From: CAYXDR01 sp046498185
GTDB lineage: Bacteria; Desulfobacterota; DSM-4660; Desulfatiglandales; Desulfatiglandaceae
Assembly: GCA_046498185.1 (NCBI GenBank)
Contig: JAWOBE010000062.1
Span: 1-40,896, forward strand
Length of the DNA stretch: 40,896 bases
Direction of reading: 5' to 3'
Both the position numbers and the translations under genes were made by a program. The notes beneath the pieces were generated by a model that saw nothing but the letters and a program-made list of their open reading frames with translations, was not told where the DNA came from and did not search any database. How positions within the stretch are numbered: the first letter of the stretch is position 1; every line of letters starts with the position of its first letter. This document shows positions 9,026 to 16,759 of this stretch, piece by piece.

Positions 9026-10485
9026 TCGACCATCGCATGATAAAGCGCAAGATATTGTTCAGCTGATTTGTTCCACGAAAAATCCGAAGCCATTGCCGTT
9101 GCTACGATTTTTTGCCATTCTTTGGGTTGATCAAATACTTCCACGGCGCGTTTGACCGCATTCAACAGTGAAGGAGCGTCGTGTTGTTTGAATTTAAAGC
9201 CATTGCCGCGGTTTGGAAAGTCCCCGGCGTCTATAACGGTGTCTTCCAGCCCTCCTACAGCGCATACTACAGGCACGGTTCCATACTTCAGGGCATATAT
9301 CTGGGTTAGCCCGCACGGTTCGTACAGCGAAGGCACAAGTAAAATATCGGAGCCGGCGATTATCCGATGGGCCAATTCATCGTTGAACGTGGCGGTGAAA
9401 GCCATTCGCCTTGGCATGCGGGCGGCGGCATGTTCCAGGCGATCCTGAATTTCCCTGTCCCCTGTTCCCAATATCACAAGGGCTGTATCCAGCTCCAGCA
9501 ACGAATCAACCGCTTCGGCGACAAGGTCCAGGCCTTTCTGCCGGTCCAGGCGACTGACAATACCTATAAGAGGCCGATTCAATGATGACTCGAGTCCGCT
9601 TGAAGCCATCAGGCTGCGTTTGCACTCGAGTTTTCCATTCATGTCGGCCGCGGAATAATTGGCCGGAATCAATGGATCGACGGCCGGGTTCCATACCCTG
9701 TAGTCTATCCCGTTCAATATGCCCCGCAGAGAGCCTGAACGCTTCCGAAGCACTCCTTCCAGACCCATGCCGAACCGGGGGGTTTGTATCTCCAGCGCAT
9801 AGGATGGACTTACCGTCGTGACGGCATCGGAATATACAATGCCACCTTTCATCAAATTGATTTTCCCCCAGTATTCCAGACCTTCGACCTGAAAGAATGT
9901 TTCTTTTGAAAGCCCGGTGACAGGAAGGCTTTCACCGGTAAAAATGCCCTGGTAGCCGATATTGTGAATCGTAAAGATGCAGCGTGAGTTGTTCAGCCCC
10001 TTGACATTCCTATAGGGACCGGCGAGCAACGGGGCAACCAGCGATGCCTGCCAGTCATGGCAGTGAATGATATCGGGGCGGAGGTCCAGCTCGACTGCAG
10101 TCTTGAGCACGGCGTGACAGAAAAAGGAAAACCGCTGCAGGTTGTCGTAATAGTCTCCTGCCGGACAGCTGTAGAGATTCGGGCGGTCGTAAAGATCTTC
10201 ACGTTCCAGGAAATAGACGTCCACTCCGTCAGGAGTCCTGGTTTTCCGAACGGATGCAACGAGAATGTCGGCACCCAAAGATATGGAAAGACCATTGACA
10301 ACCACCGGGGCTTTGATTCCGGATTCGCGTATGCATTGGTAATAAGGCATGATTACCGCGGTTCTCAGCCCCCTGGAGCTAAGAGCCGCCGGCAGCGAAC
10401 CAGCCACATCCCCAAGCCCACCGGTTCTTGCAAAAGGGGCGGCTTCGGGGGTGACCATCACGACGGAGAGATTTTTATCGTCCAT
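9022..10485 (-). CDS. glgA: Glycogen synthase (ADP-glucose, GT5)
   Basis: About 487 aa. The N-terminal motif is ARTGGLGDVAGSLP, the KxGGL-type ADP-glucose binding loop with Arg in place of the usual Lys. C-terminally VPSLYEPCGLTQIYALKYG carries the conserved nucleotide-sugar binding and catalytic region of GT5, and GIVSRLDRQKGLDL is the usual hinge motif. It elongates alpha-1,4-glucan from ADP-glucose. The ATG at 10485 is chosen because GAGG lies five bases upstream and family similarity starts there; a TTG at 10551 extends the frame without a ribosome site. A starch-binding CBM48 protein is divergent upstream, which fits a storage-glycan role. Confidence 0.93.
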   Translation of the reverse strand: MDDKNLSVVMVTPEAAPFARTGGLGDVAGSLPAALSSRGLRTAVIMPYYQCIRESGIKAPVVVNGLSISLGADILVASVRKTRTPDGVDVYFLEREDLYDRPNLYSCPAGDYYDNLQRFSFFCHAVLKTAVELDLRPDIIHCHDWQASLVAPLLAGPYRNVKGLNNSRCIFTIHNIGYQGIFTGESLPVTGLSKETFFQVEGLEYWGKINLMKGGIVYSDAVTTVSPSYALEIQTPRFGMGLEGVLRKRSGSLRGILNGIDYRVWNPAVDPLIPANYSAADMNGKLECKRSLMASSGLESSLNRPLIGIVSRLDRQKGLDLVAEAVDSLLELDTALVILGTGDREIQDRLEHAAARMPRRMAFTATFNDELAHRIIAGSDILLVPSLYEPCGLTQIYALKYGTVPVVCAVGGLEDTVIDAGDFPNRGNGFKFKQHDAPSLLNAVKRAVEVFDQPKEWQKIVATAMASDFSWNKSAEQYLALYHAMVD

Positions 10486-10623
10486 TTTTCCTCGGTCGGG
10501 TGCGAAACTGTAACCGACCACCATCATGTTACCGACTTCGATTAGATACAACTACAAATAACATGGGAAAATTTTTCAATCAACCTGATTTTGGTGCAAT
10601 CGGTTTTCATGCCTTGTCGGAAG

Positions 10624-10651
10624 TTGTAAAAAGCGATAAAATAAATATATA
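10624..10651 (+). promoter_or_regulatory. Candidate promoter for the CBM48 gene
   Basis: TTGTAA (10624-10629), a 16-base spacer and TATATA (10646-10651) lie in an AT-rich divergent region 56 bases before the TTG start. The match is reasonable but AT-rich sequence yields such matches easily. Confidence 0.35.
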
Positions 10652-10706
10652 GATATTTCTGTTTTTAAATTTGGATGATAAGGTTCTTTGTTCTGGAGGC
10701 ATAAAA

Positions 10707-11003
10707 TTGTTGCGTAAAAATTATACTAAAAAAAATAATATTTGCAGGGTTACATTCGATATTTTTCCGGACGCGGGCACATCACAGGCAAGCGTATGCG
10801 GGGATTTCAACGGTTGGAACCCGGATGCCAACCCTATGAAGCTTCGCAGGGACGGTCGTTTCAGCACAACGTTGTCATTGAAAGCCGGGGCCACCTACCA
10901 TTTCAAGTATCTGCTGGATGGAAACAGGTGGGAAAACGACTGGGGCGCGGACGGTTACGAACCAGGAGGAATGGGGCAGGATAATTCGGTGATAACGGTC
11001 TAG
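10707..11003 (+). CDS. Stand-alone CBM48 / AMPK-beta-like glycogen-binding protein
   Basis: A small protein of about 98 aa consisting of a single E-set/CBM48 domain. ASVCGDFNGWNP, FSTTLSLKAGATYHFKYLLDG and NDWGADGYEP follow the order of isoamylase N-terminal and AMPK-beta glycogen-recognition domains. No catalytic domain is attached. The start is taken as TTG 10707 because GGAGG (10694-10698) sits eight bases upstream; a second TTG follows directly. Being divergent from glgA, it probably binds storage glucan or tethers an enzyme to it; that role is inference. Confidence 0.8.
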   Translation: MLRKNYTKKNNICRVTFDIFPDAGTSQASVCGDFNGWNPDANPMKLRRDGRFSTTLSLKAGATYHFKYLLDGNRWENDWGADGYEPGGMGQDNSVITV

Positions 11004-11028
11004 ATTATAGGAACGGCGAGTTGAACAG

Positions 11029-11102
11029 GTGCCCGCGGACGGCAGGCGACCACCTTTTCGCGACCCAGGTGTTCCACCCCCCCGTGCGCGTCTCGCGGGC
11101 AC
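11029..11102. terminator. Inverted repeat between convergent genes
   Basis: GTGCCCGCG (11029-11037) and CGCGGGCAC (11094-11102) are perfect complements. Inside them lies a second stem, CACCT / AGGTG. The element fills the gap between the CBM48 stop and the comEA-like stop and may act as a bidirectional stop signal, although no U-tract follows. Confidence 0.4.
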
Positions 11103-11111
11103 GTTCTAAAA

Positions 11112-11390
11112 TTATTTGGGGACTACGATAAGATCCTTGTTGTTTTCGAGTGTCTTCGGCCCTATTCCTGGAACTTTGGTGATTTCTTCAGGAGACTCGA
11201 ACATTCCGTTTGTTTCCCGGTATTCGATTATTTTCTCCGCCGTTTTGGCCCCCACGCCTTTGAGACGGGTCAATTGCTCGGAAGAGGCGGTGTTGATATC
11301 TATTTGGTCAAGAGACCATGCTGCCGCCCCTGCACAACATGTAAGGAAAAGAGCCGCCGTTAGAGTGATCATCAATTTCTTCATTTTCAT
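11112..11390 (-). CDS. Secreted ComEA-like helix-hairpin-helix DNA-binding protein
   Basis: A 92-aa protein: a basic N-terminus and hydrophobic signal peptide ending near AGAAAWS, then a compact HhH domain. The domain begins DINTASSEQLTRLKGVGAKTA and has two hairpins (GVGAKTAEKI, VPGIGPKTL). This is the soluble ComEA-type module, which binds double-stranded DNA at the cell surface. ATG 11390 is used because GGAGG precedes it by several bases. A cysteine pair (CC) at the signal end could make it a lipoprotein, but the lipobox is not convincing. It stands alone here; no comEC or pilus gene is near. Confidence 0.85.
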   Translation of the reverse strand: MKMKKLMITLTAALFLTCCAGAAAWSLDQIDINTASSEQLTRLKGVGAKTAEKIIEYRETNGMFESPEEITKVPGIGPKTLENNKDLIVVPK

Positions 11391-11792
11391 TTTGAACCCT
11401 CCGTCTATTTTGTTTGTTGAAAGGAAAAAATGGTCGCCATCGTTCGCTGAAACGATTCCCGCAACGGGGTTCAGCACGATGGCTGTGTATGAGGGAAATC
11501 TCTATCAAGAGGCGTGCCAGGCGAAGAGATGTGGTATCCCTTGTTCTCAGACGGCCGTAAAGGGTTTATTCGGCTGGAGAAAAGCGGATGGACTGTAACG
11601 TTTGGATGGGTGGCAACCATGGCGAAAAAAGAGCGTTATGCACAGAACAGCTTGTTTTAATGCCCATGGCTGTGTGCATTGTCCTATCAGGGGTGGCATC
11701 GTCTGTTTTCCAGGTAGTGCCCCCCGGATTACGGCCGCGACAGCCTTTATTCTCCTTGAGTTAAATCGTTGTCAGTGAAGCGAAAGCGGAAC

Positions 11793-11849
11793 GGTTGTCG
11801 TTGTCGTAATCGATATCCCCTCGGCGTCGGCGTCGGTATCGGCGTCGGC
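11793..11849. repeat. TCGG-type intergenic repeat, copy 2
   Basis: A run of TCGGCG and TCGGTA units (11821-11849), preceded by GTCGTTGTCGTAATCGATATC. It matches the tracts at 3370-3437 and 36083-36160 in unit and phase. Confidence 0.65.
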
Positions 11850-11933
11850 TGTTTTTAAGGTAGCACCTTCCGCTTCCGGCTTGCTAAGAGCTAATGGCTG
11901 AATGCTAAAGGCTTTTGTTCCGGCTGCGCCGGG

Positions 11934-11951
11934 GGCTCCGCTGCGGGAGCC
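11934..11951 (-). terminator. Hairpin downstream of the epimerase gene
   Basis: GGCTCC (11934-11939) and GGAGCC (11946-11951) form a GC-rich stem about 40 bases past the epimerase stop. A second small stem CCGGC/GCCGG lies at 11920-11932. No U-tract follows on the minus strand, so termination is only a guess. Confidence 0.3.
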
Positions 11952-11992
11952 TCATATTTCGTAGTTGTCTGCGGGGGACTTTTACGAAACGG

Positions 11993-12946
11993 TCAGGTCT
12001 CAGCACGAGCGCGGAAATATTCGATTGTCCGTTCGAGCCCCGGCATGATGTTCCCCTGGGGGTGCCATTTCAATCGCCGCTGAGCCAATTTAATGTCCGG
12101 GTGCAGGCTGAGAGGTCCGTCTTCCTGAAGAGGTTCGAAGATTATGCCGGAGCGGCTTCCGGACAGTTGAATAATTGATTGTGCCAGATCAAAGATGCTG
12201 ATTTCAGATGGGTTTCCCAGATCTAAGGGGCCGATTAAATCGTCTGGTCCGTTCATAATGAGCAGAAGACCTTCTACGATGTCGTCTACGAAGCAAAACG
12301 GACGGGTCTGGGAGCCGTCGCCGTAGACAGTGAGGTCCTCGTCTTTCAGTGCATGGTTTATGAAGTCAGCGACAACCGAGCCTCCGTGAGTTTTCATTCC
12401 GGGGCCGAATGTGCTGAAAATGCGTGCGATGCGGATATCCAGTTTATACTGTTGATGATAGCCGAAAAAAAGTATTTCTGCACAGCGGTTTCCTTGCCTG
12501 TGAAATATCCCGGCATCCGGTGCCCCGGTATTTTGCGGGTGGCTTTGCGTCCGCAGGAGTTCTTCCGGTTTAAGGTATACTTGAGCGCTCGATGCAAGTA
12601 AAATTTTTGCGTTCACCCTTTGCGCGAGTTCAAGCAGATGAATGGATCCCAAAGCGCACGTTTTGGTTGTTTCGACAGGTTTAATCCGCCGTTGGCGTGT
12701 GGAAGGAGGGCAGGCCAGGTGATAGATTTGATCAACCTCCAGGAGAACCGGTAGGGTCACGTCCCTCCTGATTACTTCGAAACCCGGTTTCCCGAGCAGG
12801 GTATGAATATTTCGTTTTGAACCAATGGAAAAATTGTCCAGGCAAATGACATCATGCCCTTCAGCGACCAGCCTGGCGCAAAGCGCGGAGCCTATCAAAC
12901 CGGCACCGCCGGTTACCAAAATGCGTTTCTCTTTCGCAAAGGGCAT
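11993..12946 (-). CDS. UDP-xylose-synthase-like NAD-dependent epimerase, altered active site
   Basis: An extended SDR of about 317 aa closest to UDP-glucuronate decarboxylases. It has TGGAGLIGS, DNFSIGSKRNI, VDQIYHLACP, ARIFSTFGPGM and YGDGSQTRPFCFVDD. In that family the catalytic YxxxK falls just before KRCAE; here the aligned residues read HRQGN, so Tyr and Lys are both absent in frame. The +1 frame at the same place encodes YFTGK, which suggests compensating frameshifts or a sequence error. ATG 12946 is chosen because the upstream ATG at 13003 lies inside the dsrC terminator hairpin. Either an inactive protein or a mis-read gene. Confidence 0.75.
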   Translation of the reverse strand: MPFAKEKRILVTGGAGLIGSALCARLVAEGHDVICLDNFSIGSKRNIHTLLGKPGFEVIRRDVTLPVLLEVDQIYHLACPPSTRQRRIKPVETTKTCALGSIHLLELAQRVNAKILLASSAQVYLKPEELLRTQSHPQNTGAPDAGIFHRQGNRCAEILFFGYHQQYKLDIRIARIFSTFGPGMKTHGGSVVADFINHALKDEDLTVYGDGSQTRPFCFVDDIVEGLLLIMNGPDDLIGPLDLGNPSEISIFDLAQSIIQLSGSRSGIIFEPLQEDGPLSLHPDIKLAQRRLKWHPQGNIMPGLERTIEYFRARAET

Positions 12947-12974
12947 CACATAACTTTCAAGGCCGCCGGTGATC

Positions 12975-13023
12975 AAAAGAAAACGGGGTGCAACCGAGGG
13001 CATGCACCCTGTTTTGCACCCCG
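12975..13023 (-). terminator. Intrinsic terminator of dsrC
   Basis: On the minus strand CGGGGTGCAA (complement of 13014-13023) pairs perfectly with TTGCACCCCG (complement of 12984-12993). The loop is 20 bases and itself partly paired. A TTTTCTTTT tail follows at 12983-12975. It lies 36 bases past the dsrC stop. Confidence 0.85.
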
Positions 13024-13059
13024 CATTCTTCTAAAGGAATACACACGCAGAGGCAGGGT

Positions 13060-13377
13060 CTATACACACCCCGTGGGTTTAGGCAATCCCGCCATTTTAC
13101 ATGCTCCCTTGCCAGGTCCGGATGGGAAAAGCTCATATATATATTTGAGCTTAAAACCGGTTACTTTCGAGAGAATTCTAACCATGGGTGCGATGCCGTT
13201 TTTCTTGTAGTAATCCTGGAGCACGTTTACGACTTTCCAGTGCTCATCTGTCAGTTCCTCAATGCCTTCTTCCTTTTTGACATGCCTTACCCATGCTTCA
13301 TTCCAGTTGTTGAAATCGTCGATGAAGCCATCTTCATCTACATTGAAGGTGTTACCTTCATATTCTACCGTCGGCAT
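13060..13377 (-). CDS. dsrC: DsrC sulfur-carrier protein
   Basis: A 105-aa DsrC/TusE protein with the diagnostic C-terminal arm: GKGACKMAGL followed by PTGCV at the end. This gives the two redox cysteines C93 and C104. The pair forms the trisulfide with the sulfur from DsrAB and is then reduced by the DsrMKJOP membrane complex, which is not in this window. AAAGGAGG lies a few bases ahead of the ATG. A strong sigma70 promoter upstream and an intrinsic terminator downstream make it a single-gene transcript, which fits the high DsrC dose needed by sulfite reducers. Its upstream neighbour is dsrN. Confidence 0.97.
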   Translation of the reverse strand: MPTVEYEGNTFNVDEDGFIDDFNNWNEAWVRHVKKEEGIEELTDEHWKVVNVLQDYYKKNGIAPMVRILSKVTGFKLKYIYELFPSGPGKGACKMAGLPKPTGCV

Positions 13378-13455
13378 AGTCTATTTCCTCCTTTATTTTA
13401 AGTATCCAGCCCCTGTGCCTATTCCTTTGCTGCGATTGTCTGGTTTAAATAGTGG

Positions 13456-13484
13456 AATATAATTGTCCGTATTCTACTTGTCAA
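13456..13484 (-). promoter_or_regulatory. Sigma70 promoter of dsrC
   Basis: TTGACA (complement of 13479-13484), a 17-base spacer and TATATT (complement of 13456-13461). Transcription would start near 13449, giving a leader of about 70 nt. A perfect palindrome CTTGATCAAG (13487-13496) sits just upstream of the -35 and overlaps the dsrN stop codon. Confidence 0.7.
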
Positions 13485-13491
13485 TACTTGA

Positions 13492-14952
13492 TCAAGCACC
13501 GGGTGGCAATTTTTTGTTCAATCCCTTAAACGAAAGGGCTGCACGTACTATACCCGCCGCCCAGCCGGGAGCGCCGGCGGCATGTATATGGGTATAGACC
13601 CCCAGCACGCTTTTGAAGCACATGCCGTCCTTGTTCCCGTCAATGCCGTGTCCTCGTCTGACGTTGAAGGCGAAGGTGACTTGTTTGCCGGAGGTAAGAA
13701 ACGGCTCTGAGTAATGAAATTCATGTCCTTTAATAATGTCTCCAGGACTGAAATACAGGTTTTCCCCTTCTGTTTCGAGAACAGTATAGCCATGCCCTCT
13801 GGGTTTCTTTTTCAAAATGAAGTCGACGGGAAGTACTCCGGCCATGGGATAAAAACGGCCGCCTACATGAAGCCCGCCTCCCAGATACATGAATCCGCCG
13901 CATTCTGCGTACACAGGAAGTCCCGATTCCGCGGCTGTTTTCAGGGATTCCAGGAACGAGGTGTTCGAAGACAGCAGTTCTGGTTGAGTTTCCGGGAATC
14001 CTCCACCAATATACAGTCCGTCCAGCGGCGGAAGGTTTTCGTCGGTGGTAGAATCGAGCTCTATGAGCGACGCGCCCGCCCGGGCCAGGGCCTCCAGGTT
14101 TTCCGGGTAGTAAAACCAGAAGACGCTGTCTTTGATTACTCCTATGCGAACCTGGCCCAGGGTCGGCACAGCGGTATTTCCATTCCCGGGGTGTTCGGGA
14201 GATCCTTCCTGATCCACGTGACCGGAATGTGGAATGCAGATGTCGTTAGACCTGGGGTTCTCTGTGGATGTTATTTTCCTTATTAATTTTAAATCCAAAT
14301 ACTTAAATGCTATCTCTTTCGCCCAGGCTATGGCCTTGGCTGCAGAGCGTTGCTCCTGGTGTGGAACGAGGCCCATGTGCCGCTCTGGAAAAGGATCGTT
14401 TTTAAGCTTCGGTACCGCTCCTACAACAGGTATCTCGCAGTAGTAATCAATCGTCTCTTTTATGAGCTTTTCCTGCCTTGAGCCTGCGACCCTGTTGAGG
14501 ATAACGCCTTTGATTTCAATGTCCGGGTCGAAGACCTGGCAGCCTTTTACGATGGCTGCAACCGTCCTCGTGACCATTGTCACATCCACAATCAAAATCA
14601 CCGGTAGGCCCAAAAGCTTGGCGAGTTCCGCGGTGCTGCACCGGCCCCTTGCATCCAGGCCGTCATAAAGGCCGCGGTTTCCTTCCACAAGAGCCATGTC
14701 AGCTCCGGCGGCGTATTGGTAAAATAATTCTTTTATCAAGCCGGGGCTCATCATGAAGGAATCGAGATTACGACACGGCGAACCGGCCGCAAAAGAGTGC
14801 CATCCGGCGTCGATGAAATCAGGGCCCTTTTTAAACGCCGCGACTTTAAAACCTTCATCATGCCAGGCGGCGATCATGCCGACCGAAAGGACTGTTTTTC
14901 CGGAACCGCCCTTCAGCGCAGCTATGCAAATGGATTCAGCTGGATGGGTCAT
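13492..14952 (-). CDS. dsrN: DsrN-like siroheme amidase (CbiA/CobB family)
   Basis: A 486-aa protein built like cobyrinate a,c-diamide synthase. The N-terminal part is a P-loop amide ligase (ALKGGSGKT, then FKKGPDFID). The C-terminal part is a class I glutaminase with YAECGGFMYLG as the nucleophile Cys motif and GHEFHYSE downstream. The family amidates tetrapyrrole carboxylates with glutamine and ATP. Its placement between dsrC and dsrA matches dsrN of other dsr loci, where the likely product is siroheme amide, the cofactor form reported in Desulfovibrio sulfite reductase. A role in cobalamin synthesis cannot be excluded, but no other cob gene is near. Confidence 0.88.
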   Translation of the reverse strand: MTHPAESICIAALKGGSGKTVLSVGMIAAWHDEGFKVAAFKKGPDFIDAGWHSFAAGSPCRNLDSFMMSPGLIKELFYQYAAGADMALVEGNRGLYDGLDARGRCSTAELAKLLGLPVILIVDVTMVTRTVAAIVKGCQVFDPDIEIKGVILNRVAGSRQEKLIKETIDYYCEIPVVGAVPKLKNDPFPERHMGLVPHQEQRSAAKAIAWAKEIAFKYLDLKLIRKITSTENPRSNDICIPHSGHVDQEGSPEHPGNGNTAVPTLGQVRIGVIKDSVFWFYYPENLEALARAGASLIELDSTTDENLPPLDGLYIGGGFPETQPELLSSNTSFLESLKTAAESGLPVYAECGGFMYLGGGLHVGGRFYPMAGVLPVDFILKKKPRGHGYTVLETEGENLYFSPGDIIKGHEFHYSEPFLTSGKQVTFAFNVRRGHGIDGNKDGMCFKSVLGVYTHIHAAGAPGWAAGIVRAALSFKGLNKKLPPGA

Positions 14953-15098
14953 TGTCTCACAAAAACTTTCTCTCCAGAAGATTTACAATTTACCGCTGTC
15001 AAACCCCTTGGTTTTCGGGCGGTCTTCGAAATGTTTGATTGGTCGCAATTTGGAGCACGGCATGCATCGATTGTCAATATAAAATGAAAAGTTTTTTG

Positions 15099-15128
15099 TT
15101 GACAGCACGAGCTTTTTTTTACTATAAA
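15099..15128 (+). promoter_or_regulatory. Sigma70 promoter of dsrABD
   Basis: TTGACA (15099-15104), an 18-base spacer and TATAAA (15123-15128). Transcription would begin near 15135, leaving a leader of about 190 nt. A divergent TTGACA on the minus strand (complement of 15072-15077) could serve dsrN, with a weak -10. Confidence 0.65.
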
Positions 15129-15168
15129 TTACGGCCGATGAAAAAAATACGGTAAGTTATAATATTTA

Positions 15169-15230
15169 CAGACCCTTGTGCGGAGTTCCCCGTAAAAAAA
15201 GGATTTCCGCGGGTGTCTGGGTTTGTTTTA
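15169..15230 (+). promoter_or_regulatory. dsrA leader hairpin with T-rich tail (possible attenuator)
   Basis: CAGAC (15169-15173) pairs with GTCTG (15215-15219), and inside it GCGGA (15180-15184) pairs with TCCGC (15206-15210). GGTTTGTTTTATT follows directly. The shape is that of an intrinsic terminator inside the 5' leader of an essential operon, so it may attenuate transcription. Confidence 0.45.
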
Positions 15231-15262
15231 TTGGAGCGAGGGAGGTGAATCGCAGGGGTCGG

Positions 15263-15291
15263 TAGTATTTTATGCTCCTTGAAGAATACTA
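15263..15291 (+). promoter_or_regulatory. Second dsrA leader stem with anti-SD loop
   Basis: TAGTATT (15263-15269) and AATACTA (15285-15291) form a 7-bp stem. The loop holds CTCCTT (15275-15280), which is complementary to the dsrA ribosome site AAGGAG at 15314-15319. A switch between stem and site pairing is possible but unproven. Confidence 0.35.
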
Positions 15292-15328
15292 AATCAGCAT
15301 CAGCAACCTATCTAAGGAGGCAGTCATT

Positions 15329-16747
15329 ATGGCTTTCGAACCAAGGGAACCACAGAAAGACCTGAAGTACCAAGAGTTACGCATCTATTCCGATGACGAA
15401 CTCAACAACTACACAGAAGAAGAGTTGGCTAGTTTCAAGTGCAAACACGAAATCCCGATGGTGGAGGAACTCGAATCAGGTCCATGGCCGAGCTTCGTTG
15501 CCGACGCGAAGCGTGAAGCCCTGAGGCGCAGGAAACTGCCCAAAGACCGCATGATGGTTGCACCGGATGCGGTCGAGGATTTGCTCGGACAGCTTGAGCT
15601 GTCTTTCGAGCACGGCGAAACCCACTGGAAACATGGCGGAATCGTTGGTGTTTTCGGGTACGGCGGCGGTGTGATCGGAAGATATTCAGACGTTCCGGAG
15701 AAATTCCCGTCGATTGCCCATTTCCATACATTGCGTGTCAACCAGCCGGCCAGTAAGTTCTACAGCTCCGACTATCTTCGGACGGTATGTGACCTCTGGG
15801 AATATCGGGGTAGCGGTTTGCTGAATTTCCACGGATCTACAGGGGATATCATATTCCTGGGAACATCCACCGAACAGCTGGAGCCGATTTTCTACGAACT
15901 CGGCCATGTACTTCAGCAGGATTTGGGTGGTTCCGGTTCGAATTTGCGTACGCCTTCATGTTGTCTCGGGCGGGCCAGATGTGAATGGGCCTGTTACGAT
16001 ACGCAGGATTTGTGTTACGAGCTTACCCATTTTTATCAAGACGAACTTCACCGCCCTGCATTTCCATATAAGTTCAAATTCAAATTCGACGGTTGCCCGA
16101 ACGGTTGCGTCGCGTCTCTCGCACGGTCCGACATGTCCTTTATCGGTACCTGGAGGGATGAAATCCGGATCGATCAGGAAGTCGTTAAAGCCTATATGAA
16201 CGGAGAAATCAAGCCCAACGGTGGTGCACACCAGGGCAAGGATTGGGGCCCGTTCGATATTCAGAAAGAAGTTCTGGATGTCTGCCCGACCCGTTGCATG
16301 TGGATGGAAGACGGTAATCTGAAAATAGACAACGCCGAATGCATCCGGTGTATGCACTGCATCAATGTCATGCCCCAGGCCCTTCGCCCGGGTAAGGACA
16401 CCGGCCTGAGTATTTTGTTCGGCGCTAAGGCTCCGATTCTGGAAGGCGCCCAGATGGGTGTCCTTACCGTTCCGTTCATGAAAGTCGAACATCCTTACGA
16501 TAACGTTAAAGAGTTGATCGAAAAGGTCTGGGACTGGTGGATGGAAGAAGGCAAAAACCGTGAACGGCTGGGCGAGCTGATTCAACGTTACGGACTACCC
16601 AAATTCCTCGAGGTAATCGGGGTTCCGCCAATGCCCCAGAATGTCAGGGAGCCCAGGTGTAATCCTTACATTTTCTGGAAAGAACAAGACGTCGAAGGCG
16701 GATGGGATAGAGACATCAACGACTACCGTTCCAGGCACAAGAGATAG
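15329..16747 (+). CDS. dsrA: Dissimilatory sulfite reductase alpha subunit
   Basis: A 472-aa DsrA. The siroheme-[4Fe-4S] ligands are visible as CCLGRARCEWAC (C211, C212, C218, C222) and GCPNGC (C256, C260). The inserted ferredoxin domain gives VCPTRC and CIRCMHC (C338, C341, C344). With DsrB it forms the alpha2beta2 enzyme that reduces sulfite and delivers sulfur to DsrC in the cytoplasm. AAGGAGG precedes the ATG. dsrB follows after 12 bp with its own strong ribosome site. Sequence order and the presence of dsrD point to the reductive type. A good phylogenetic marker for the host. Confidence 0.98.
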   Translation: MAFEPREPQKDLKYQELRIYSDDELNNYTEEELASFKCKHEIPMVEELESGPWPSFVADAKREALRRRKLPKDRMMVAPDAVEDLLGQLELSFEHGETHWKHGGIVGVFGYGGGVIGRYSDVPEKFPSIAHFHTLRVNQPASKFYSSDYLRTVCDLWEYRGSGLLNFHGSTGDIIFLGTSTEQLEPIFYELGHVLQQDLGGSGSNLRTPSCCLGRARCEWACYDTQDLCYELTHFYQDELHRPAFPYKFKFKFDGCPNGCVASLARSDMSFIGTWRDEIRIDQEVVKAYMNGEIKPNGGAHQGKDWGPFDIQKEVLDVCPTRCMWMEDGNLKIDNAECIRCMHCINVMPQALRPGKDTGLSILFGAKAPILEGAQMGVLTVPFMKVEHPYDNVKELIEKVWDWWMEEGKNRERLGELIQRYGLPKFLEVIGVPPMPQNVREPRCNPYIFWKEQDVEGGWDRDINDYRSRHKR

Positions 16748-16759
16748 GAGGTGTGGACG

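Larger units (their letters stand above)
11391..11992. other. 600-bp gene-free stretch
   Basis: No open frame here has a ribosome site and recognisable content. The stretch holds a TCGG-type repeat tract (11793-11849), imperfect duplications of the type CTGTTTT..AGGTAG near 11700 and 11849, and GC-rich hairpins close to the epimerase 3' end. It looks like decayed or repeat-derived sequence. Confidence 0.5.

Noticed and set aside
13492..14952. Cobalamin synthesis role for the CbiA-like gene
   Set aside because: Not excluded, but no other cob/cbi gene or cobalamin riboswitch is present and dsr genes flank it, so siroheme amidation is preferred.
15956..16585. 209-aa minus-strand frame
   Set aside because: Antisense to dsrA, whose identity is certain.
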